NCBI GenBank assembly: GCA_036567205.1
Contig: DATCVA010000306.1
Location: forward strand, 1-9,671
Origin: DATCVA01 sp036567205
GTDB lineage: Bacteria; Pseudomonadota; Gammaproteobacteria; Burkholderiales; Burkholderiaceae_B
Direction of reading: 5' to 3'
Length of the DNA stretch: 9,671 nt
Positions within the stretch are counted from its first letter, which is position 1; each line of letters begins with the position of its first letter. Positions 1-5,979 of the stretch are shown here, one piece after another. The translations under genes were made by a program, and so were the position numbers. Under the pieces are notes generated by a model, which was not told the origin of the DNA, did no database searches, and saw only the letters and a program-made list of their open reading frames with translations.

Positions 1-98
1 TAGAACAGAATGCGCTCGGTTGTAGTGGTTTTACCGGCATCAATATGCGCGGAAATACCAATATTGCGATAGCGCGAAATGGGGGTTTTGCGGGCCAT
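1..98 (-). CDS. fusA: Elongation factor G, N-terminal fragment (partial)
   Basis: This is the start of the translational GTPase that drives ribosomal translocation. Only the first 32 codons lie in the window; the gene continues past position 1. The translation begins MARKTPISRYRNIGISAHID and continues into AGKTTTTERILF, which contains the G1/P-loop AHIDAGKT that binds GTP phosphates and is characteristic of EF-G. The ATG at 98 has an AAGGA Shine-Dalgarno seven bases upstream. It follows rpsG after a 15-nt gap, the usual str-operon order rpsL-rpsG-fusA, so it is probably co-transcribed and shares the promoter ahead of rpsL. Identification is secure despite truncation because of the P-loop and the context. 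Confidence 0.96.
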   Translation of the reverse strand, partial: MARKTPISRYRNIGISAHIDAGKTTTTERILF

Positions 99-113
99 GT
101 TTGTATCCTTAGA

Positions 114-584
114 TTACCAACGGAAATGGCTGAAAGCTTTATTGGCTTCTGCCATTTTATGCGTGTCTTCGCGTTTTTTCATCGCACCGCCGCGGCCTTC
201 GGACGCATCGAGCAATTCGCCTGCAAGGCGCAAATCCATCGATTTTTCACCACGCTTTTTGGCTGCTTCACGCAACCAGCGCATGGCAAGAGCCAGGCGG
301 CGCACAGGGCGCACTTCAACTGGGACTTGATAGTTTGCACCACCAACACGGCGGCTCTTGACTTCAACGAGAGGCTTGATATTGTTAATTGCGGTGTTGA
401 ACACCTCGATAGCTTCTTTGCCAGTTTTAGCTTCGATCTGGGCAAATGCGCCGTAAATAATACGCTCGGCAACAGCCTTTTTACCAGACAACATAACAAC
501 GTTCATGAATTTGGCCAGCTCTACGCTGCCAAATTTTGGATCGGGGAGAATCTCACGCTTGGGAACTTCGCGACGACGAGGCAT
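114..584 (-). CDS. rpsG: 30S ribosomal protein S7
   Basis: S7 is a primary 16S rRNA-binding protein that nucleates assembly of the 30S head and lies near the E site. The 156-aa product has the standard bacterial length. It starts MPRRREVPKREILPDPKFGS, followed by the conserved KFMN and LSGKKAVAERIIYGAF stretches, the RRVGGANYQVPVEV beta-ribbon segment and the RRLALAMRWL helix. The ATG at 584 has a good AAGGAAG ribosome site just upstream. It lies between rpsL and fusA, with a 140-nt gap after rpsL and a 15-nt gap before fusA. In E. coli S7 represses its own operon by binding the rpsL-rpsG intercistronic RNA; the hairpins in the gap here make similar control possible, but this is inference. 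Nothing is missing or broken. Confidence 0.98.
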   Translation of the reverse strand: MPRRREVPKREILPDPKFGSVELAKFMNVVMLSGKKAVAERIIYGAFAQIEAKTGKEAIEVFNTAINNIKPLVEVKSRRVGGANYQVPVEVRPVRRLALAMRWLREAAKKRGEKSMDLRLAGELLDASEGRGGAMKKREDTHKMAEANKAFSHFRW

Positions 585-632
585 TTTAACTTCCTTGTGA
601 CAGTTCAGTTGAACCGTGCTTTACACGGCCAC

Positions 633-655
633 GACCATTCATATTAATAATGGTC
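633..655 (-). promoter_or_regulatory. Hairpin in rpsL-rpsG intercistronic spacer
   Basis: The 140-nt spacer 585-724 contains three small inverted repeats: GACCATT/AATGGTC (633-639 with 649-655, 9-nt loop), CCGTG/CACGG (614-618 with 624-628) and TGGGC/GCCCA (668-672 with 677-681). In E. coli the equivalent spacer folds into the S7 binding site for translational feedback. Whether this spacer does the same is inference; the stems are short and no protein-binding motif is recognised. Confidence 0.3.
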
Positions 656-724
656 ACTTACATGCTATGGGCTCATGCCCACGGCTGCACTGATACGACT
701 AGACTAGCTAGCCAATGGAAAAAC

Positions 725-1102
725 TTACGATTTTTTCGGACGTTTTGCGCCGTACTTGGAACGCGATTGCTTACGGTCTTTAACACCTTGCAAGTCGAGT
801 GAGCCACGTACGATGTGATAACGAACACCAGGCAAGTCTTTAACACGACCACCACGTACCAGAACAACCGAGTGTTCTTGCAAGTTGTGACCTTCACCGC
901 CGATGTACGAAATAACTTCGAAACCGTTGGTTAGACGAACCTTGGCGACTTTACGCAAAGCCGAGTTAGGTTTTTTAGGGGTGGTGGTGTACACGCGAGT
1001 GCAAACACCACGGCGCTGAGGGCAGTTTTCAAGCGCTGGGCTCTTGCTGCTCTCGCGGGAGACTTCGCGCGGCTTGCGCACGAGTTGGCTAATGGTTGGC
1101 AT
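725..1102 (-). CDS. rpsL: 30S ribosomal protein S12
   Basis: S12 sits at the decoding centre and controls translational accuracy. The open frame extends to 1180, but the true start is the ATG at 1102: it gives MPTISQLVRKPREVSRESSK, the canonical S12 N-terminus, and a 125-aa protein of normal length, whereas the extra 26 upstream residues match nothing in the family. The decoding loops TTPKKPNS (Lys43) and GRVKDLPGVRYH (Lys88, Asp89) carry wild-type residues at the classic streptomycin-resistance positions. The ribosome site is poor: AAAGG lies only two bases from the ATG and another AAAGGA lies twelve bases away. It is the first gene of the str operon and has a promoter and structured leader upstream. 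Confidence 0.97.
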   Translation of the reverse strand: MPTISQLVRKPREVSRESSKSPALENCPQRRGVCTRVYTTTPKKPNSALRKVAKVRLTNGFEVISYIGGEGHNLQEHSVVLVRGGRVKDLPGVRYHIVRGSLDLQGVKDRKQSRSKYGAKRPKKS

Positions 1103-1216
1103 GACCTTTACGCATCCTTTGACGTACTTGCGTACTGATTTACGTATTGAATGAGTCGCCTGGGCTATTACTGCCGGCAAGCTAAAAACTTAGCAATACC
1201 TAACGGCAAAAACAAC

Positions 1217-1243
1217 TTAGGCGGTTTGCGCAAAACCGCCTAA
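1217..1243 (-). promoter_or_regulatory. Perfect 11-bp hairpin in the rpsL leader, attenuator- or terminator-like
   Basis: Bases 1217-1227 and 1233-1243 are perfect inverted repeats (TTAGGCGGTTT/AAACCGCCTAA) around a 5-nt loop. Read on the minus strand, the stem is followed by GTTGTTTTTG, a T-rich tract as in an intrinsic terminator. It lies 114 bases before the rpsL start and downstream of the candidate str promoter, so it would be in the str leader RNA. It could be an attenuator, a back-up terminator for transcription arriving from the Bug gene, or an mRNA-stabilising structure. Confidence 0.55.
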
Positions 1244-1282
1244 CACGAATAACGTAAAAGAGCGGGTCTTGCATTGAAAACC

Positions 1283-1311
1283 AAAAAAGCCCCAACTGGC
1301 TGGGAATTTTT
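1283..1311 (-). terminator. Probable terminator after the Bug1 gene
   Basis: On the minus strand a CCCA/TGGG stem (1301-1304 with 1291-1294; AGCC/GGCT is an overlapping alternative) is followed by a run of six T (1288-1283). On the other side five A pair with the T tract, so it could work in both directions. The GC stem is short, so strength is uncertain. It lies 63 bases past the Bug1 stop codon but also just downstream of the predicted str transcription start. Confidence 0.45.
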
Positions 1312-1325
1312 CTGATTAGCTCGCT

Positions 1326-1355
1326 ATCGTAGCATGGGCGCGCTATAGCAGTCAA
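1326..1355 (-). promoter_or_regulatory. Candidate sigma70 promoter of the str operon
   Basis: On the minus strand, TTGACT (1355-1350, five of six matches to the -35 consensus) is followed by an 18-bp spacer and TACGAT (1331-1326, four of six at -10), preceded by TGC as in an extended -10. Transcription would start near 1319, giving a leader of about 217 nt before rpsL. The promoter begins 19 bp beyond the Bug1 stop codon, as expected if the ribosomal operon needs independent transcription from the accessory genes. Confidence 0.6.
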
Positions 1356-1373
1356 CACAAAACCTATGCGTGC

Positions 1374-2405
1374 CTATTTTTCCACAGAGACGCCCGTAGT
1401 TTTTACGATTGCCTTCCATTTGGCCCGCTCGTTCGCCAGAAACGCCCGGGTTTCATCAACCGTCATGAGCACTGGCGGTAAATACCCTTGGGCCCCCAGC
1501 GTCTCTTTAGTCGAGTTCAGCGCCAACACCTTATTCATTGCCCCATTCAGTGTGGAGATGACTTCAGCAGGAGTACCTTTGGGCGCGACCAAAAGATTCC
1601 AGATGTCCACGCTAATATCTTTGTAACCCGATTCAATCAAACTGGGCACCGCTGAAAGCTGGGGGTAACGTATGCCGCTTGTGACAGCAAGAAACTTGAG
1701 TTTATTATTTTGGGCCTGCGCCAGTGCAGCCGTACTGGTAATGACTCCGATTTCCAGCTGGCCGCCAATTAAATCCGTAGTAAGAGGTGCATCGCCCTTG
1801 TACGGAATATGAACGATATCAAGGCCGGCTATTTTTTTAAAGTATTCAAACACCAAATGCCCTGGCGAACCCGTACCCGAGGAACCATAAGACAATGCTC
1901 CGGGCTTTGCCTTTGCCAGCGCAACCAGGTCTGCAATACTATTGACAGGCAGATCGCCCTTCACCGCAAAGACAAGAGGCAGCGCCCCCAGATTGCCCAC
2001 GGGAACAAGATCATTAACCGGATCATAGGGCACTTGCAATCCAATCAGCTGGCCGATAATGGTCGGCCCTACGCCGCTAACCCCCAACGTATAGCCATCG
2101 GCAGGAGACCTTAGCGCCGACGCCACACCCATTATGCCGGCTGCACCAGGCCGATTTTCGACAACAACCGACTGGCTAAACACGTCGGCCAGTCCTTTAG
2201 CCATGACCCGGGCAACGGCATCCGTAGACCCGCCAGCGGGAAACGGCACCACAACCTTGATCACATTCTCGGGATAGCCGGCTGCCAGGACGGGCGTTTG
2301 CCCCAGCAAAACCAGAGCCGTCACCCCCGCAACATGACCTAAAAACCGACGCAAGCTTCTATTTGGTTTTAAGCGATCGATTACTTTGCTGAATTGCTGT
2401 CTCAT
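1374..2405 (-). CDS. Bug-family periplasmic tricarboxylate-type binding protein (copy 1)
   Basis: This is an extracytoplasmic solute-binding protein of the Bug/TctC family, which captures carboxylates and related compounds for tripartite tricarboxylate transporters. The 343-aa precursor has a basic N-region, a hydrophobic core (about residues 21-36) and a likely signal-peptidase site after Ala41 or Ala42 (VLAAG). The family signature PFPAGGSTD follows at about 54-62, then VVENRPGAAG, SYGSSGTGSPGHL and HIPYKGDAPLTTDLIGGQ. The length is typical. The ATG at 2405 has AGGGTG upstream; the same site and start are conserved in the paralogue at 5980-7011, which supports the choice. It is the last gene of the minus-strand module, 136 nt after the enolase-superfamily gene. 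No TctA/TctB membrane genes are present, so it is an orphan or works with a distant transporter. The ligand is unknown. Confidence 0.93.
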   Translation of the reverse strand: MRQQFSKVIDRLKPNRSLRRFLGHVAGVTALVLLGQTPVLAAGYPENVIKVVVPFPAGGSTDAVARVMAKGLADVFSQSVVVENRPGAAGIMGVASALRSPADGYTLGVSGVGPTIIGQLIGLQVPYDPVNDLVPVGNLGALPLVFAVKGDLPVNSIADLVALAKAKPGALSYGSSGTGSPGHLVFEYFKKIAGLDIVHIPYKGDAPLTTDLIGGQLEIGVITSTAALAQAQNNKLKFLAVTSGIRYPQLSAVPSLIESGYKDISVDIWNLLVAPKGTPAEVISTLNGAMNKVLALNSTKETLGAQGYLPPVLMTVDETRAFLANERAKWKAIVKTTGVSVEK

Positions 2406-2541
2406 GTCACACCCTATTCTTATTGTGAGCAGTCTCGCTCAATCCACGAGACCAGATTGTTGATATAAGCCACTGCTGGCCTGCCACACAATAATACGCC
2501 AAGATAAATCGGTCTGGTGACGCAATTACACATCGAAAATG

Positions 2542-3609
2542 CTAGGCAGCGTACGTTATCCCGCATCCTGGCCCGGCAGGAACCATTATGTTGCCATCGA
2601 TAACCGGCAACTCAGTAAATGGGTCTTGCAATAAATGTTGATGCTCGGATAGCTCGCAGGCATAGGGCAGTGTCTTAAGCACGCTGGCGGCATGCGCACC
2701 GACGGACTGCAGTAGCGAAGGACCAAACGCAGCGCCCAGGCGGCAAACAACACCACCCGCTTCACAAATTCGAGCCGCTTCAATAAAACGTCGCAATCCA
2801 CCCATTTTGGTAACTTTAAGATTGATGACATCGACGGTACGCTCTGACACAAGGCGAAATACGTCATGCACCGTTTGCGCGCTTTCGTCGGCCTCGATTG
2901 CCACAGGCAAAGTTTTCGTCAGCAATGCCAGCCCACGCCAATCAGCGGCCGGCACAGGCTGCTCGATCAGGGCAATATCAAAGCGTTCCATCTGAGCGAA
3001 GGCCCGCATCATCTGTTTGCTGTTGTACGATTGATTGGGGTCAAGCGTAAGGGTAATCGCAGGACCTACAGCGTCGCGCACGGACGCAAGACGCGCCACA
3101 TCCAGATCTGTCTGGCCAGACAGTTTGAGCTTAAGCTGTTTATAACCTTGCTCCACAAGCTCGGCCGCTTTTGCCCCCATCTCGGCAGGGGGCTTCAACG
3201 CCAATATACGGGACTGCGCAATGGATGTACGCATCGATCCGCCAAGCAGCACCCCCACCGACACCCCCAGGCGCCGGGCGAGCAGGTCATGCAGGGCCAT
3301 ATCCACGCATGCCTTCACGGTGGAATTAAAGGCCAGTATGGCGTCCAGCTCTTCCATAATGCCCGCAATATCGTCAACCCGCCGTCCTTTCAGAACCGGT
3401 GCAATCCAGTTCAGCGATGCCAGGGCCCCGGCTTCATGTATTGAAATGGCTGGAATTGCATTCACGTAGCCAAACCCCACCGTGCCGACATCGTCGGTAA
3501 GTTCAAGCACATAGCCGGGCAGTTCCGGAATTTTCGCCCTGGCAAATTTCCAGCTTGGATCACTTAAAGGCTGGGTACACGGCCGGATAACGACATTTAT
3601 GATTTCCAC
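2542..3609 (-). CDS. Mandelate racemase/muconate-lactonizing family enzyme (enolase superfamily)
   Basis: Cytoplasmic enolase-superfamily enzymes abstract a proton alpha to a carboxylate and hold the enolate on Mg2+. The 355-aa product has the N-terminal capping domain (about 1-125) and a TIM barrel. Visible active-site residues are the KxK pair Lys160/Lys162 (QLKLKLSG), metal ligands Asp190 (LDPNQ), Glu216 (IEQP) and Asp241 (EADES), and Lys265 (NLKVTKMGG) on the sixth strand. This pattern fits the MLE subgroup (cycloisomerase, o-succinylbenzoate synthase or dipeptide epimerase type) rather than mandelate racemase itself. The open frame starts at TTG 3612, but the AGGAG at 3620-3616 is six bases from GTG 3609, which is the better start. 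A strong hairpin lies upstream. The substrate cannot be assigned; the neighbours suggest catabolism of a carboxylic acid. Confidence 0.88.
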   Translation of the reverse strand: MEIINVVIRPCTQPLSDPSWKFARAKIPELPGYVLELTDDVGTVGFGYVNAIPAISIHEAGALASLNWIAPVLKGRRVDDIAGIMEELDAILAFNSTVKACVDMALHDLLARRLGVSVGVLLGGSMRTSIAQSRILALKPPAEMGAKAAELVEQGYKQLKLKLSGQTDLDVARLASVRDAVGPAITLTLDPNQSYNSKQMMRAFAQMERFDIALIEQPVPAADWRGLALLTKTLPVAIEADESAQTVHDVFRLVSERTVDVINLKVTKMGGLRRFIEAARICEAGGVVCRLGAAFGPSLLQSVGAHAASVLKTLPYACELSEHQHLLQDPFTELPVIDGNIMVPAGPGCGITYAA

Positions 3610-3663
3610 CAATTTCTCCTGAGTTTTAATTTTTGAACTATCTTTGCGTGATCGGCATGAAAG

Positions 3664-3698
3664 ACCGGCCGCCAGCTACGAAAAAGCTGGCGGCCGGA
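3664..3698 (-). terminator. Strong GC-rich hairpin after the hydrolase gene
   Basis: Bases 3665-3677 and 3685-3697 form a perfect 13-bp stem (CCGGCCGCCAGCT paired with its complement) around a 7-nt loop. It lies about 98 bases beyond the hydrolase stop codon and 55 bases before the enolase-superfamily start. On the minus strand it is followed only by a weak TCTTTC tract, so it may be a terminator, a partial terminator reducing expression of the downstream genes, or a 3'-end-protecting structure. Confidence 0.5.
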
Positions 3699-3795
3699 TC
3701 AATGTAAAACAAAAATTTAATATCGGCTTTAATCAAACCGATCTACTTAATGATATGACGGGAACCTCTCTGCCCCGCCATGCGGTAAAAAGTAT

Positions 3796-4785
3796 TTATT
3801 TATGCTTGCCAACAAACGCAAGCACGGTCTTGTTGAAGACTTCAGGCTGTTCCCAGTTGGCGCAATGCGCTGCCTCTTCAACAATCACGACTTCAGCATG
3901 CGGCATATGCGATGCCTGCAACCTTAACAAGGCGGGCGGCGTATATAAATCAGCATCGCCCGTCATAAGCAGTGTGGGTGTCTTGATGGATTCAAGCTTG
4001 GCCCAGGTTATCTCGTTATTGAATTTGGGCATGACGCGCCCACCTGGCCGGGCCTCTGCCGCAAGCTTGTTCCAGGCGGCCTGTCCTTCTGGATCTCCAG
4101 TGCGATAGGATGGGCCGAGTTCTTTGAAATCAAGCGGCAAATCAGTAAAGAATTTGGGCCGGATATGGGCGTTGATAGCCTTATAGTCGCTGTCTTGCAC
4201 GCCCATCATGGATGAAATGATCGAGATGCTTTTGACTTTCTCGGGATGAGTCAATACATAGTCAAGCGCAAAGTAGCCGCCATGCGCTATGGCAACCAGA
4301 TGAACCTTATCAAGCTTTAGGTAATTAATAAGGTCGTGCAGGTCTTCGGCTGCAATTCCGGGGTTGGCTTTATCACCCAGGTCGGACTTGTAATAGCCGC
4401 GTCTTGAATAGCCGATTACCCGGCAACCCGCCTTGGCGAATACCGGTTGCTGGTAGCCCCAGCCCGCAGCACTTTGGCTTCCGGCATGCATGAAAATCAC
4501 AACCTCTCCATCACCACCGGTATCCCAATACCAAAGCTTCGTACCAGGCAGTTCGGCTACGCCCTCTTTGACAGGCACTTGCTTGGGCATGGCAACGGGT
4601 GTCCAGACCGGAGCGGGTCCGTTTACTGCCGGCGTTGGCGAAGCTGCCACAGCCACGTCAGCACCGATGCCTGCCAGTACACCGCCACTGGCCAGGCCAG
4701 CGCCTGCGATTGCCGTAGTTTTAAAGAATGCGCGCCGGCTTACGCCAGCGGCCTGACTCTGTACGATTTTTTCTTTTATTGACAC
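3796..4785 (-). CDS. Tat-exported alpha/beta-hydrolase-fold protein lacking the nucleophile Ser
   Basis: The 329-aa protein starts with a twin-arginine signal: SRRAFFK (residues 16-22), an Ala/Gly-rich hydrophobic stretch and a likely cleavage near AVAAS (about 45-49), so it should be exported folded to the periplasm. The mature part is an alpha/beta-hydrolase fold: IFMHAGSQSAAGW (oxyanion region, His100), YSRRGYYKSD, the nucleophile-elbow segment VHLVAIAHGGYFAL, TGDADLYTPP with the likely acid Asp279, and EEAAHCANWEQPE with His307. Where the family has G-x-Ser-x-G, this protein has Ala-Ile-Ala167-His-Gly, so the catalytic serine is replaced by alanine while the Asp and His remain. GTG 4785 is preferred because GGAG (4796-4793) sits seven bases upstream; longer frames to 4818 have no ribosome site and would bury the signal peptide. 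Ordinary esterase activity is doubtful; a lyase, isomerase or binding role is possible. Confidence 0.88.
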   Translation of the reverse strand: MSIKEKIVQSQAAGVSRRAFFKTTAIAGAGLASGGVLAGIGADVAVAASPTPAVNGPAPVWTPVAMPKQVPVKEGVAELPGTKLWYWDTGGDGEVVIFMHAGSQSAAGWGYQQPVFAKAGCRVIGYSRRGYYKSDLGDKANPGIAAEDLHDLINYLKLDKVHLVAIAHGGYFALDYVLTHPEKVKSISIISSMMGVQDSDYKAINAHIRPKFFTDLPLDFKELGPSYRTGDPEGQAAWNKLAAEARPGGRVMPKFNNEITWAKLESIKTPTLLMTGDADLYTPPALLRLQASHMPHAEVVIVEEAAHCANWEQPEVFNKTVLAFVGKHK

Positions 4786-4818
4786 AAATAATCTCCAATG
4801 TTTATGAACTTTGCACAC

Positions 4819-4852
4819 CCGGACGCTTCAGTAAAAACATACAGCGGTCCGG
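4819..4852 (-). promoter_or_regulatory. Inverted repeat upstream of the hydrolase gene
   Basis: Bases 4819-4827 pair with 4843-4852 (CCGGAC plus GCT, with one bulged base) around a 15-nt loop. It lies 34 bp upstream of the GTG start, in the 134-nt gap between the EthD-like gene and the hydrolase gene. Function is unknown; it could be leader structure. No convincing promoter was found in this gap. Confidence 0.3.
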
Positions 4853-4901
4853 CTAGAACGCCTTGGCGCTTCATCCGTTTGTCAGAACGTAGATTCTTCA
4901 C

Positions 4902-4920
4902 AGACGGCATCGCACCGTCT
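4902..4920 (-). promoter_or_regulatory. Small hairpin at the end of the EthD-like gene
   Basis: AGACGG (4902-4907) and CCGTCT (4915-4920) form a 6-bp stem with a 7-nt loop immediately after, and touching, the stop codon of the EthD-like gene on the minus strand. There is no T tract after it, so it is at most a weak terminator or an mRNA 3'-end structure. Confidence 0.3.
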
Positions 4921-5279
4921 TACACGAGTCCTGGGTAGCCGGAACCCGCTATAACAACCTCTTCTTCAACGACAAACGTTTTTTGCCGTCCAATGAATGT
5001 TGCCCCATGCGCCAGCCAGCGCTTGCCCTCGGGCGATGAAAAAGCCTCGTCCGTCGCTTCCTGGCTGTCAAACCACGTTTCGGCAATACCGTCGACCTGC
5101 CCTAATTCCCACTGCACCGGCACATCGAGCCGCTGCGGTTCGCTCATGATGTGCGACAAGACATAACGCCTAAGGCCAGGTACATCGTGGGAAATTGGCA
5201 AATGATCATTCCAATGTTTCAGAAACTCCTCCTTGGACATACCCTCTTTGCGTGTCAAGAGCGAAATGCGTTTCACCAT
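4920..5279 (-). CDS. EthD-domain small protein
   Basis: This is a small dimeric alpha/beta-barrel (ferredoxin-like) protein resembling the EthD family; relatives occur in catabolic clusters, some as isomerases, cyclases or accessory proteins, and many have no known activity. The visible family pattern is VKRISLLTRKEGMSKEEFLKHW, then NDHLPISHDVPGLRRYVLSHI, a central acidic strand GIAETWFDS and the C-terminal FVVEEEVVI. The open frame extends to 5339, but the ATG at 5279 gives the usual compact N-terminus (119 aa) and has AGGA (5291-5288) eight bases upstream; an ATG at 5300 with GGGGT upstream is the alternative. It lies 87 nt after the MaoC-like gene and 134 nt before the hydrolase gene, all in the same direction. 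The family call is fairly secure; the reaction is unknown. Confidence 0.75.
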   Translation of the reverse strand: MVKRISLLTRKEGMSKEEFLKHWNDHLPISHDVPGLRRYVLSHIMSEPQRLDVPVQWELGQVDGIAETWFDSQEATDEAFSSPEGKRWLAHGATFIGRQKTFVVEEEVVIAGSGYPGLV

Positions 5280-5366
5280 TTTTTGTTTCCTGGAATTCAT
5301 TCTTACCCCATGCAATAGTGGATAGTGATATACAGACATAACAAGCTCTGCCCTCTTCGATTGACC

Positions 5367-5822
5367 TCAATCAAGAATCAACAGCATCATGTCTGTAACG
5401 AGAGCAGGGCGCTCTGTATTTTCGATTTCAAACTTGTTCTCGAAGGTAAATAGCGTCCCCGTCTTGGCGGGTTCGGCTTTTAATAGCGTTTGATGCAAGC
5501 GCACCCTTGAGCCAACAGGTACCGGAGCAGTAAACCTCAAACGATTAAGACCGTAATTAAGACCTTTGCCCCGCGTTTTTATCTTGAAAATCTCTTTAGC
5601 AAGCAGAGGAATCAACGATAAGATGAAAAAGCCATGAGCGATTGTTTTGCCATCAGGCATTTCGTCATTGGCGCGGTCAGCGTCGATATGGACCCAATGG
5701 TTGTCGCCGGTCAGGTCAGCAAAACTGGAAATATGCTCTTGCGTTACCTGGAACCAATCGCTGGTTCCCAATGCGTCTCCGGCATGCAAGGCCAGTTCTT
5801 GAGGCGTTTCAACTACAAGCAT
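5367..5822 (-). CDS. MaoC/NodN-like hot-dog-fold hydratase
   Basis: MaoC-like proteins, including the NodN-type subgroup, are single hot-dog-domain enzymes that mostly hydrate or dehydrate acyl-CoA or acyl-ACP thioesters in the cytoplasm. The 151-aa protein has the hydratase signature FADLTGDNHWVHID (catalytic Asp40 and His45 with Asn41), followed by KTIAHGFFILSLIPLL, typical of the central helix, and a C-terminal beta-sheet. The frame is open to 5897, but the ATG at 5822 yields the standard family start (MLVVETPQELALHAGDALGT) and has GGTGGA six bases upstream. The preceding 157 nt before Bug2 hold a terminator-like hairpin and a long inverted repeat. It may act on the CoA thioester formed by the CoA-transferase encoded at 7312-8541; this is inference from context. 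Confidence 0.87.
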   Translation of the reverse strand: MLVVETPQELALHAGDALGTSDWFQVTQEHISSFADLTGDNHWVHIDADRANDEMPDGKTIAHGFFILSLIPLLAKEIFKIKTRGKGLNYGLNRLRFTAPVPVGSRVRLHQTLLKAEPAKTGTLFTFENKFEIENTERPALVTDMMLLILD

Positions 5823-5842
5823 CTTTATTCCACCAAAAGAAG

Positions 5843-5920
5843 TTAAGGCAGCTCTGAACAAGTCGATCATCCGAGTCCGCAAAGGCATGCGGCGCAAGAA
5901 CTTGTTCAGAGCTTCCTTAA
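5843..5920. repeat. 78-bp inverted-repeat element (MITE-like), 21-nt arms
   Basis: Bases 5843-5863 and 5900-5920 are inverted repeats with 20 of 21 positions matching; the inner 14 bases (AGCTCTGAACAAGT / ACTTGTTCAGAGCT) are perfect and the single mismatch is seven bases from the outer end. The spacer is 36 nt. The outermost four bases are TTAA at both ends, which is self-complementary and so fits either arm sequence or a duplicated TTAA target. It lies between the Bug2 and MaoC-like genes, nine bases before the MaoC ribosome site. It resembles a miniature transposable element or solo insertion-sequence ends, but no transposase is present and no family can be assigned. As RNA it would fold into a long hairpin. 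Confidence 0.6.
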
Positions 5921-5955
5921 AACGCCCCGCGGTGGTTTCTAAAGATCACCGCGGG
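5919..5955 (-). terminator. Probable terminator of the Bug2 gene
   Basis: A perfect 9-bp GC-rich stem (5926-5934 with 5947-5955, CCCGCGGTG/CACCGCGGG) lies 25 bases after the Bug2 stop codon. On the minus strand it is followed by GCG and four T (5922-5919). The short T run makes termination plausible rather than certain. If it works, expression of the MaoC-like gene would depend on read-through or a promoter within 5823-5918, none of which is convincing. Confidence 0.5.
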
Positions 5956-5979
5956 CGCATATATAAAGCGAAACAACGA

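Noticed and set aside
45..647. 200-aa plus-strand open frame across the ribosomal genes
   Set aside because: It is antisense to rpsG and fusA, with no family resemblance; it reflects the codon bias of the real genes.
1078..1115. Tiny upstream ATG frame (MRKGHANH) overlapping the rpsL start
   Set aside because: Only eight codons, with AAAGG directly abutting the ATG and no usable spacing; probably chance.
1103..1180. A 26-residue N-terminal extension of S12 in the open frame
   Set aside because: S12 proteins begin MPTIxQLVR, which matches the ATG at 1102; the extension has no family support and lies in the leader.
2469..2480. Short hairpin GCCA-CTGC-TGGC between the enolase-superfamily gene and Bug1
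   Set aside because: Only a 4-bp stem with no T tract; expected by chance. No convincing promoter was seen in 2406-2541 either.
5823..5897. N-terminal extension of the MaoC-like protein
   Set aside because: It would be encoded by the inverted-repeat element and lacks a ribosome site; the ATG at 5822 has a good site and the family N-terminus.
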